From Terana coerulea (Eukaryota > Basidiomycota > Agaricomycetes > Polyporales > Phanerochaetaceae): 64,000 nucleotides of DNA. The notes under the pieces were generated by a model. It was not told the origin of the DNA. It worked only from the letters and a program-made list of their open reading frames with translations, and made no database searches. Positions 31,133 through 40,599 of this stretch are shown here, one piece after another. Location of the stretch: NCBI GenBank assembly GCA_024811115.1, contig JAKOGH010000229.1:1-64000 (forward strand). The letters are read 5' to 3'. Every line of letters starts with the position of its first letter. Position 1 is the first letter of the stretch. The translations under genes were made by a program, and so were the position numbers.

Positions 31133-32521
31133 ATGTCGACAGCGAAGCCACAGCAGTTGACGCCTCTGGGGAATGCGTTCGCGGGCGCGCTGGGTGCCAG
31201 TTTTAGCAATGCGTGAGTGGCAGCGTCCTTGATTTGCGGCCGAGACCCTGACTGCGCTGTCTTGCAGCATTGTGTATCCCCTAGACGTGTTCGTACGCCA
31301 TCAAGTTTGCTAACGCACAACGCTCAAGCTGAACATGTTTACAGTGCCAAGACACGTCTTCAAGCCTTCCACAAGCATGGCAAGGGTCCAGTGCCCACTT
31401 TGACGGACATCATGGTGCAGATATACGAAGAGGAAGGCATTCTGGGGTACTACAAGGGATTCGTAGCCACCATGCTGAACACATTCTCCATGCGTGAGTA
31501 CTGTGCCTTTTGTTGCTGCGACCCGCTCACGACACCGCCGCAGAATACGCGTATTTCTTCTTCTACTCCCTTGTCCGCACGTCATACATCAAGCGCTTGA
31601 GCGCGAAGCTGCCCAAGGGCTCGAAGGCACCGCCCCTCTCTACGGCCGCGGAGCTCCTGCTGGGCGCCGCCGCAGGGGCACTGGCGCAGATCTTCACCCT
31701 TCCTGTCGCCACGATCGCGACGCGGCAGCAGATCGGGGACTCCGACCGCGAGAAGAAGGGCAAGGGCGTACCCCGGCCGTTCCCCACCGACGACCTCGAG
31801 AAGGGTGTGCCGCCGCTGACGGAGGCCGTGCCCGCAAAGCCGCGGGACGACTCGTTCTCTGGTGTTGTGAAGGAGATCCTCGTGCAGGAAGGGCCCGACG
31901 GGATTCTGGCTGGGGTTGGGGCCGAGCATGGTCCTGACCGTCAACCCTGCCATCACCTATGGTGTGTTCGAGCGTGTCAAGAGCGCGGTACTACTTGCGC
32001 AAGAGAGGGCGGGACACAGTGCCTTTGCCGTCAACGGGAAGCTGGCCCCCGCATGACGTTCTACGTGGGTGCCCTCAGCAAAATCCTTGCAACCGTCGTG
32101 CGTGCTGCATCCTTCCGTTTTGCCTGCATTTTTGGTTTAACCAGCATCCCTAGATCACATACCCTTATATCATGACCAAGATCCGAATCCAGGCGCGTTC
32201 CGCAGACGATGACGAGGCCGAGGAGGAGGGTCTCGAGAGACCTAAAGAGAACGCATATCACCATGAGCACATGAAGCACGCTGGCGCCCTGCACATCTTG
32301 TACAGCATATACAAGCAGGACGGTATTCTCGGATGGTACCAGGTACGGTTCAGTTGGGTATGCTCACAACACAACACTCACGATTCGCCGATCAGGGTTT
32401 GGGAGCCCAGCTCCTGAAGGCGGTGCTCGCCCAGTCGTTGCTGTTCCTCTCCAAGGACCAGTTTGAGCAGTGGGCACTGAGGATCATCTTCTGGATAGGG
32501 CAGGTGCGGCGACGCGTATAG
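31133..32521 (+). CDS. Mitochondrial-carrier family protein, peroxisomal adenine-nucleotide type (ANT1/PMP47-like), two compensating frame breaks
   Basis: It has three carrier repeats. Repeat 1 has YPLDVAKTRLQ, encoded across two introns. Repeat 2 has the diverged FTLPVATIATRQQ, and repeat 3 has TYPYIMTKIRIQ. A charged loop (SDREKKGKGVPRPFPTDDLEKG) and LTVNPAITYGVFERVKS point to the peroxisomal ATP/AMP carrier branch (Ant1, PMP47, SLC25A17) rather than mitochondrial ADP/ATP carriers; this assignment rests on motifs only. These carriers feed ATP to peroxisomal fatty-acid activation. The frame gains a base near 31900 (GGG run) and loses one near 32046-32053 (CCCCC run), so the protein is out of frame for about 50 codons and then returns. 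Confidence 0.8.
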
Positions 32522-32816
32522 TCTACGACTGAACCTGTACTCTACTACATTTCTGTAATCCGCGCATTCTTCGCTACATCATGCATATCATTTCCTTGAG
32601 CATCCGAGAGGAGGATATCCATCAATGAGCAATCCCGCCCTGAGCGGAACGGTATTGATCGGCGCTTACTTGCTTGGCAGTGCCTTGCCCTGGAATTCAC
32701 TGACCGAGACGGTTGACAACGAGGCAGTAAACGGTGATGATCTACGCTCGAGATCCTCATAACCTGCCCACCTACACGATGCTTGAATTCACACCTTCCT
32801 TCCACCTCGACTGACC

Positions 32817-34189
32817 ATGGCGCAGCAATTCCAAGATGTCGTTCCCGGCGAGCAGTATCGATATGCGCTGACAAACTTCGTGCGTGGTCTGGCATCTGCA
32901 GCGGTGGAAATCACTGACTGTTGGATGTAGAGGATTGCGCACGAGAAGGTGGAGGAGCAGAGGAAGCAGATGCAAGAACAGGAGACGCAAGTCGCTCTCC
33001 TGCGCGCACGGATTGCACTGCTGGAGGGGACCAATAATGAGACAAGCCACAAAGGCGACTCTGTGGACGACTTCTCGATCCGCGTGCGTTACCTTACATC
33101 TCTCTTTCCTACCAAACCCTCATCTCGCCACCTAGAATGCGGCATCCCAACTCGAACGCATGATCAATCGCTGGGCTGCAGAGGTGGTCGACCAGCCGCC
33201 TGCCGACCTGCTGGATGTCCGCCAGGCCGCCCTCATGGACATCTTCGACGGCTACCCGCCCGAGCCGAGCCCGTTCCCCGCAGAAGCTGGGCCGATGCAC
33301 GTCATGAACCTCCTCCGGCACGCGATGGCGAACACCGTCTCCGAGGGCATCGTCAACTGCCTCATCGTCACCGACTCGCCCGACGCGAACATCCAGCTCA
33401 CGCGCATCCACGAGCACATCTTCTCCCGTAAGCACCGTTTCCTGTATATCTCTAATTATGGCCGCATCCCACGCAGCATTGTTCAAGTCAGTGACCAGTC
33501 AACGCCTGGTCACGTCAGTCAAAAATCTTGACCGAGGCGCTTTCACTCTGATTTTGACTGGTGGTTAACTGTGTCCTGGCATCATTGACCAGGTGCATAG
33601 TCATTAACTTGAATACCTGGCCGAGTTGTTGACTGCCCAACCCTGTGAATCCCACATACTCATTGATAAATATGTAGGTGATGCAACCGTCGCAGCTGTC
33701 TGGCGCCGCCAGACCTTCAGCGCCGCCGTCGAGGCCTGCTCACCCGACATGCATCGCTTCTTCCTGGACGAGCACATGCCCGCGCTCGCCGGCCTGCTCT
33801 GCCCGGACCCCAAGGACACGCTTGACGTCGCCGCGCCGCACGCGCGCGGGGCGGGCGCGCTCCTCGACGCCGGCTACCGCTTCTCGCGCATGCTGCACGG
33901 TGCGCCGTCGACGGCCGGCGGCGCGGCAGACGCGTTCTACCGCGCGTTCGTGCCCGAGCTCGGCAGCATGCTCTACCCGCAGCAGATCGAGCTCGTCAAG
34001 CGCTGCGTCCGCAGCGAACATGGCGAGCAGGACCGCGTCGGCGCGACGGTGTTCCCCGGCCTCGTCAAGGTGACGCGCGGCGCACCGGGCGCGAACGGGC
34101 AGCCGACGCCGCACACGCAGACGGTCGTGCGGAGGGCGCAGGCTATATGTGAATGTGCGCTCGGATTGGCTCCCGTGCCCGCGAAATAA
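32817..34189 (+). CDS. Conserved-looking coiled-coil protein of unknown function
   Basis: Starts MAQQFQDVVPGEQYRYALT. The second exon is a coiled coil (KVEEQRKQMQEQETQVALLR). The third and fourth exons form a Leu/Ala-rich helical body (NAASQLERMINRWAAEVVD, NLLRHAMANTVSEGIVNCLI, AAVWRRQTFSAAVEACSPDM) and the protein ends ICECALGLAPVPAK. I do not recognise a named domain; the type resembles hypothetical proteins seen in other wood-decay basidiomycetes, from memory only. The last intron (33428-33677) is 250 nt, five times the local norm, and contains a hairpin-forming insert. All exons join in frame. Confidence 0.7.
33482..33613. repeat. Small MITE-like inverted-repeat insert inside an intron
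   Basis: Imperfect terminal inverted repeats of about 28 bases start TTCAAGTCAGTGACCAG and end GCATAGTCATTAACTTGAA. An inner near-perfect inverted pair (33516-33527 and 33550-33560, AGTCAAAAATC-type) makes the whole 132 bases foldable. It explains the length of the host intron. No clear target duplication. Confidence 0.45.
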
Positions 34190-34411
34190 TGCCTCGGTTA
34201 TTTAGTTAGGGCATGTCTGAAAGCCCTCGTGCCAGTGTGAAGGAATAATAATACCGTAATGTATGAATCTTCAAGCAATCTCTTTGACACACGGGCCGGT
34301 TATGTGACACTGTAGAGTAAGAGTGTGCTTGAATAAATTTTGAAGAGGAGCAGAGATGAGCGACTCGGGGGTCAAAACTTAAAAGCCGCAACCTAAGGCT
34401 GCGAAAAGCAT

Positions 34412-34807
34412 TAGGGGTGTTCAAACCTCTGTGTTGCAGACGCAGTTGCAGAGTCTGTTGCAGGAGACCAAAACGAGGATTCCTGAAACACCTCTCGAGG
34501 TGTTGCAGGATTGGGCTGTTGCAGGACGCTGTTGCAGCAATGGGCGCTTGGCGTCTGCTGCCATCACACGCCTTTTTGAGTGCGTCGGCCGAAAACCCGC
34601 ACACTGCAACAGATTGCTGCAACAGCCGCTAAACAAGGATGATCAGGCCCACAACGGGTTTGCAGCACATTTCTTGAGTTTGTTATATACAAGGTTTGGA
34701 TAGACTGTCATCCGACCGTTTATAGTCAGCTACGGAGACTATGAGTTTGTAGAAGAACTGCAACACGGCGTGCAACAGGTCAAAACGACGAGGTTTGAAC
34801 ACCCCTA
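34412..34807. mobile_element. MITE-like element A with 18-bp perfect terminal inverted repeats
   Basis: Left end TAGGGGTGTTCAAACCTC (34412-34429) is exactly mirrored at 34790-34807. The flanking TA dinucleotides could be a Tc1/mariner-type target duplication. Inside, the motif TGTTGCAG or TTGCAG recurs about six times in the left half, and its reverse complement CTGCAACA or TGCAACA about four times in the right half: a subterminal repeat array as used for transposase binding. There is no coding capacity, so the element is non-autonomous. Confidence 0.75.
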
Positions 34808-34828
34808 TTACTTATCTTCCTACGGACG

Positions 34829-35426
34829 AAGTGAGCGTTATCCTCCCACCAGGTTCCGACGCAAGCGCTATTCAAATCACCCAAAGCGGCAAGTGCCATC
34901 AAAATAGAATCTCCCAGTATTTGAGTGAAGTATCCCGTCGTAGATACACATGATGTACCACCACTAGAGGCCTTTGGGACTAAAAAGTCTTATCCCTGTG
35001 ACATAAAAACTAAAAAACCATAACCGGAGCAAGCCTGAGCCCACAAGGCTGATTCCGAGCCATCAACTCGCCACAAGTTAAGTCAAGTCAACTTGCCCAG
35101 TTATTAACATCGCAGAAACATTACAGGCTAGGCATGATATGGGTGGGAAGTTTTAGAATGAATAACAGGAGCACCAGCAAGCTCATATAACAAAAACAAC
35201 AAAAACACTTCAAAAGGCGTTGGCAGGATTCGATCCCGGCGCCTCTTGAACACCTCCCGAGCCCGCTGCAGATATTCCCGTTAGTCTACGGCATCGTAAA
35301 TAAGTGGCTGAATTATGCGTATATACCCAGTCAATCCCTGTCATCCGAGGGAAGTGATGATGCTTCCCGCTTTGGGCGATTTGATTAGCGCTTGCGTCGG
35401 AACCTGGTGGGAGGATAACGCTCACT
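34829..35426. mobile_element. MITE-like element B, hAT-type, with long inverted repeats and 8-bp target duplication
   Basis: About 60 bases at the left end (AGTGAGCGTTATCCTCCCAC onward, through CAAGCGCTA and CCCAAAGCGG) are mirrored with few mismatches at the right end, up to 35426. TACGGACG is duplicated directly outside both ends (34821-34828 and 35427-35434). An 8-bp duplication is the hallmark of hAT transposition. No transposase is encoded. It lies only 13 bases from element A. Confidence 0.8.
35222..35300 (-). other. tRNA-like / Pol III promoter-like sequence inside element B
   Basis: On the minus strand GGATCGAATCC (one mismatch to the B-box GGTTCGAATCC) follows a weak A-box-like TAGACTAACGG at about tRNA spacing. 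I could not fold a full cloverleaf, so this is not called a tRNA gene; a captured tRNA or SINE fragment is possible. Confidence 0.25.
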
Positions 35427-35757
35427 TACGGACGACGCCACAAAGTCTACGCAGTATAGCACTGTGCGCACGGCAGTGTGCGCATATTTCGCCTGTGTTG
35501 ATGGTATCGATGAATCGCAGTGGCACACTACTTACATGGCCGCAAAATCTACACACACGTCCCTCCACAACTGGCTGTGTTAGTCGCTGTGTCGATCCTC
35601 GTTACATATAGCATTCGATCGTAGCTCGTAGCCCTTCAGCCCAGTGAGGAACAGCGCAGAATGTAGGCATACGAATGTGCAGGATTATCGCTTTAAGTGC
35701 AAACTCCTCTGGAACGTCTTCTACCCCCTCCTGCACCCCAGAACCCGACGTTTGTCC

Positions 35758-36455
35758 TCAGGCGGTGATGATAGTAATCGTGGCTTCAGAGTCATTATCA
35801 TCACTATCCGTGCTATCCTCCGATGTAACTAAGATAGTCGTCACAAACTCCCCAACACTAGGCACGGGCTGATTGTTGATCACCGCGTTCTGTAGCGGGC
35901 CGTTGCTCGATGTCTTGAACTGGAACAGCGTGGAAAGCAGGTATCCATCGTCCTGCACTGGGATGTTGAACGAAGTGCCGCTGCCGCCGCTGATGATGTT
36001 CATGGGCACGTCCTCGCCTGAGCCCGAGAAGACAACAGTGCCGATGGGTGTGCCGATGGTCACCTGCTGGATGAACGCCGCATGCGCCTCAACGGAGAGC
36101 TGCGCGGGGAATCCGGCGTCGACGCCGACGCCGAATGGGTTGGGCGTGGTGGCAGCAGCGTCATTGAGTGTGGTTGGAGACGATCTTGATGTTTCGCAGG
36201 AAGTTCTGAAGAGCGTGTAAGCGTTCAATATACGTTCCTCGGCTATGCTACAACTTAAGCAGATTTACCTGACGAGCCGCAGCGTCCGAGGCGAACTTCG
36301 TGACTGCAACATCCGATGCGCCTGCAGCACCAATTAGTCATGCTCCGCAGGACATCGCCCGTTAGAGATATGTGCTTACTGCCTGCATTGAGGGGAGTCG
36401 CCAGCGTGGTGCACAAGACCGAGAGGCAAAGAGCGAAACTGGTGAGAAACTTCAT
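35758..36455 (-). CDS. Small secreted protein with LecB-like calcium-binding tail, one frame break
   Basis: The start at 36455 gives a clear signal peptide (MKFLTSFALCLSVLCTTLAT, then PLNAG). Two introns follow. Exon 2 reads SASDVAVTKFASDAAARQ. The last exon encodes a beta-rich domain (FGVGVDAGFPAQLSVEA, GTVVFSGSGEDVPMNI) that ends TILVTSEDSTDSDDNDSEAT and a few more residues. The tail lines up with the C-terminal motif of the bacterial fucose lectin LecB, keeping the Glu, three Asp and Asn that bind two calcium ions there. A calcium-dependent sugar-binding role is inferred. Between about 36165 and 36215 the frame must shift by one base to join exon 2 to LNDAAATTPNPFG. Alternative: a calcium-binding secreted protein without sugar binding. 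Confidence 0.55.
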
Positions 36456-36527
36456 AGCTGGTTTGAATGGCTTTGAGGTTGACTGTGAGGCCTGTGAGGT
36501 CTGACCAGCATTCCCAGCGTGCCCTCG

Positions 36528-36535
36528 TTTATATA
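36528..36535 (-). promoter_or_regulatory. TATA box of the secreted lectin-like gene
   Basis: TATATAAA on the minus strand lies about 75 bases upstream of the ATG at 36455, a good core-promoter position that also supports this start choice. Confidence 0.5.
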
Positions 36536-37786
36536 GAGCTGAAGAGATTTTCCAATAATGAATATGCGTCTTGCTTACCGGCAATCCGACAGTCGTCGGA
36601 AGGGCGCCCTGTATCGCCATTTCTCACTGTTCGTGTTGACATGCTGGGCCACATACTCGAAATAGACAGCGGGTGCCATTACCCAGAGATCTGCGAGAAC
36701 AAGCCGCTCGTGGCGAGGGTTCTTACAATTGAAAGAACTGGCTGGCGATACAGACCGAATGGTATTGAACTCATCGCCCGTATGTATGGAGCCGACAGCG
36801 GTCGGAGACTGTACATCTATACCCACAATGTAATGCTGGTGGTGGACATCGATGTCCCATTCTATAAGACATCCAGTAACGATATTGGACGTGCAACGTT
36901 GGTAGAGCACGATTAACACTTACAGAGCGATACTACGGAAAACAAGCAAGGCGTTCTTTGAGGAAACAGTGCACGACGAAGCTTTTGTACGTCAGTTTCC
37001 GAAGCAGGTCATTTGTGCTGTCAACGTTGGGCAACGGCATTTCTGAGTGCCAGAGTTGAGTACCAATATTGTAAGGGATCGCTTGCTTTTAACTGGGCTC
37101 CCAGAGGCAACGTATACCTCACGCATTGCATGGATACAATACAAGACAGTTCCGTCCGTGCCGTGACCAAAACCTTCCATATTGTATCGCGTGCTCCCAG
37201 CAGGAATTTTCGCCAGTTACAGCACCGGGGACAAGATGTTGGATTTTACCGGAGCGCTGAGAAGTTCGCCTCCTGATCGTTCCTCGCGAGCCGAGTGTGT
37301 GTACAGTGGGCTGATGCATGGTCTTGACATTTTCGTCGAGCTTGCAACATAGAAGGGAGTGCTTGAGCTGAAAACAGGCCTTGGGGGTCAGCCCGTGAGA
37401 TATACATTGATATCGGCCCACAGCGAGAGATCTGCAGGAGAGCAAAGCACACCGATGTGGAATATGGCTAGGCACTCATCGGAGCGCCAGCTGGCTGTTT
37501 GGTTTCGGAAGCATCTGCACAATACTTGGGCTTCCGTTCTAATCCATTGCTGTAAAACATGCATGGGTCGACAGCAGATCTGGTGTCGTGTGGAGACGCA
37601 TGCTCGTTGAAAGTGACAAGGGCGCTGGCTCCGCTAATGATTGGGGGCATGTAAGGGGTGTTAACATTGTCACAAGCCGTGATCCAGATAGGGTGTCAGA
37701 TAATTCTCAGCATCGTACAGGAAGGGGTTGGAAAAGCTGCGGTCAGCACAGGTCCGAGGATGCAGTGCTTGGCCTGAGCGACTTAC
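36536..37786. other. Gene-free spacer up to the retroelement
   Basis: Open frames here (for example 36467-36916 plus) lack domains and splice structure. The last five bases (37782-37786, CTTAC) are the target-site duplication of the adjoining LTR element. Confidence 0.4.
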
Positions 37787-38104
37787 TGTCATGAACTTCT
37801 GGGCGTCTCTAGGGTATTCTTTTCATTTCCATTGTCTTCTACCCCTATCTATTGTTCTCTCATCGATACTCATGGTTTCCGTATGTTTCTCTATTGTTCT
37901 GGACCGCTCTAGTGCATACACGAGGATACCGGGTGGTACTGTACAGTTTAGGACTACACATGTATAAGTAGCTACCGTCTGCAACAGAGAAAGCCAGTCT
38001 CGAGCTGGTCTGTTCCCCAGCTAGTTACTCGGAGACTGCACCACTATTTCCGTCCCCAGTTGAGAGCGCCGCACCTGGTACAGTTGTACTAGTTGTTGTT
38101 GACA
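37787..38104 (+). repeat. 5' long terminal repeat
   Basis: 318 bases, TG...CA ended, differing from the 3' copy at only three positions (one missing G in the CCGGCTCTAG region, A/G near 37871, and C/T near 38069). Contains GTATAAGTAG near 37960, a possible TATA box for the element transcript. Confidence 0.95.
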
Positions 38105-38786
38105 TAAGCTCGAGACTATCCTACCCCCGCGACGATCTCTCGTTGCTTCACCTGTTCTACCCAGAACACCTACCCGTTGCCCGGTCCGTCCTGTATAGGA
38201 GGATCGTGTAGATTGAGTTTAGACCCTAGTACACCGGACCGTAATCACCCGCGAAGGGAATGGCCCGTGAACCTCGGTATTGACCATCCCCTGTGTCGTT
38301 ACCCCGTGCACACGCGACTAGTTACCCAATCAGTACCCGCTGATCCAACTCAACGGTTCCGAGCTTCATCTCGGAGAGCTGTACCTTAGACACCCTAACC
38401 CGGTGCTCTTTGATCGGCGGGGAACCTTTGGCGCACCCTTGGGTGTGGGAAGCTAGTAAAAGCAGTAATCGGAAGGCGAGACAGGCGCTCTTGGGCTCGT
38501 GCTCCTTAGAGTCAAGCTGCAACCGAGAAGTCGGTAGACCGCAGCGGGATTAAACAGCAGAACACTGGTAACTCGTAGCCGTATCAGTAGTAGCACGTGC
38601 TGTAAATCAATCCCTCTAAGACAACTTCTACCCTCGTGCTCTTCATTTCGGTTGAAGAGTATTGCAGGCTGCCTAGAATAGGCTTCACCCGCTGTATGGC
38701 TGGAGGCGACTCGTGCCCTTGTATAGGACGACCTCATCATTTTCCACGACTCGCGGGAGACCTATCTATCAGAAGCACAACGACAA

Positions 38787-40260
38787 GTGGTATTCGCCGA
38801 CCGAAGTGTGTTCACGCAGACACTAATCCAAGTGTCAAGTGTGGTACTCGCGCAGAGTTTAGAAACCAAGCGCAAATACTCTTCATACTACGTGCAGCCG
38901 ACGACACCAGTATTAACCCACCTACTCCCGCAGTCATCCCTCAGCCGTTACCGGTTGACTTCCATTTCCACGCACCCCATCCCCTATCATCCCGAATCCG
39001 AAGGCGAGAAGTCGTCGCCCAGTAAAGACACCGAGGACCACGACGACGGAGACGCCCTACTACCCGATCACACCGAGCGCGTCGAATTTTCGGGCATAGC
39101 CGACGCTATGGCCACCGCTACTCTAACCGCATCGGGCCTGAAACGGATTACGAGGATCCCTGTTCATGCGTCGACTCAAATCACAATAGTCTATTGCTCG
39201 GAAATAAACTCATCTATTTCCCACTTCGCGGGAGGCACAACTGTAACCAAGGAATGCGCCGAGCAGCCTTGTTCACACGCTAGCGGAAAACAACCTGCCA
39301 ACGTTGTGGAATTCGTGGCCCAGGAGCTCGAGATGAGATGAGTGGTGGCAGCCCGGGAGAGCCCGCCGGCCGGAGGACCCTCCTTTGGAGGTAACGGCGG
39401 AGGCGGAGGCGGCGGCCCGGAGGCGGAGGTCGAGGACATCAAGATCGCGACGATGATGATGACGATAACGAATCGCGATCGCAATGGTCTGGCAAACAAG
39501 CCAGACACCTTCGACGGAAGCCGAAAAGATTGGGAAGCCTGGTGGAAGCAAATCAGGCTGAACATCTTCGCGAACCACCATAAGAAGCTCCGATCAGATC
39601 GGCAAAATCACACGTCCTGTCCTACATGCAGGGCGGATCAGTCGGAGAGTGGGCCGAGGCCTATCTCGAAAGCAACTGATTTTGCACGAGCAGATTGGGG
39701 CGTTTTTTTAACGGCCTGGTCAAGCAATTCTCGCACGACCGGCACTCAGACGCCTTGCAGAAGCTGAAGGAGCTGAAGCAGGGAAGCATGAGCGTTCGAG
39801 AGTTCAGAACGGCCGAGATGTACGCCTCCCGCCGCATGGCGCACTTCAGGAGCAGCTCGACGCGCAGTCAGTGATTCTCATTGACTACCTCGACGAAGCT
39901 CTCCAGAAGCGAGTCCTCGATGCGGTCTGGAGTCGGAAGACGTCCCAGCGTACTCGGCCTACATGCGCATCGCGAGAACGTGGACGAGAATCAGAGGAGG
40001 CATTACCAGCGCCAGAAGAACCTCGGGGCAGTCAGCCCCACAAGCCGGCTCCCAAGCCGCAAACACCCAGTCAGGCGCCGGCAGCGTCTTCACAGACCCA
40101 AGCGCCTCGACAAGATCGTCGAGATGGAACAGGCATAACCTACGGAGGGCCGCCAACCAACGAACCTGGACAGGGCCCGAAAGGAAGGGCTTTGTTTTAA
40201 TTGCCATCGAAAGGACATTTGTCGCGCGACTGTCCCCTACCGAAGCAACCTCGTAGTGCG
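38787..40260 (+). pseudogene. Gypsy gag with CCHC knuckle, frame-broken
   Basis: Visible parts are an acidic Gly-rich N-terminal segment (39342 onward), the retrotransposon gag core beginning KPDTFDGSRKDWEAWWKQI (about 39500), and near 40190 a CFNCHRK half-knuckle whose second half (GHLSRDCP) is in the neighbouring frame. Several single-base slips separate these parts, so no full-length capsid protein could be made from this sequence as written. Confidence 0.8.
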
Positions 40261-40599
40261 CGGCGTCTCCACAGACCTTCCTGATGAGAAGGACGATAAG
40301 CCCAAGCCGTCATCGGCTCAAGCTGATTCGTTCCTGATGGAATGGAGGAACGCATTCATCGCATGGTCGAATCCTCATTCATGCAAACTTCTCAAGGGTT
40401 TTCAGGCAGCTCAAGCGAAAGCACAGACGCGAAGAGCCTAGAATCATTTCTCAATTACTGTTGTACCATAGTGTTAGACGAATCATTGCAATGCTATTCT
40501 GAAGGGCGTCTGCTGAGCAGCGTGGCGGTTCAACACCGTGCTTAATTCCCCGCTCATTACCAGAAAACACGCCTGCACCGACAGTAGAGAAAAGAACCT

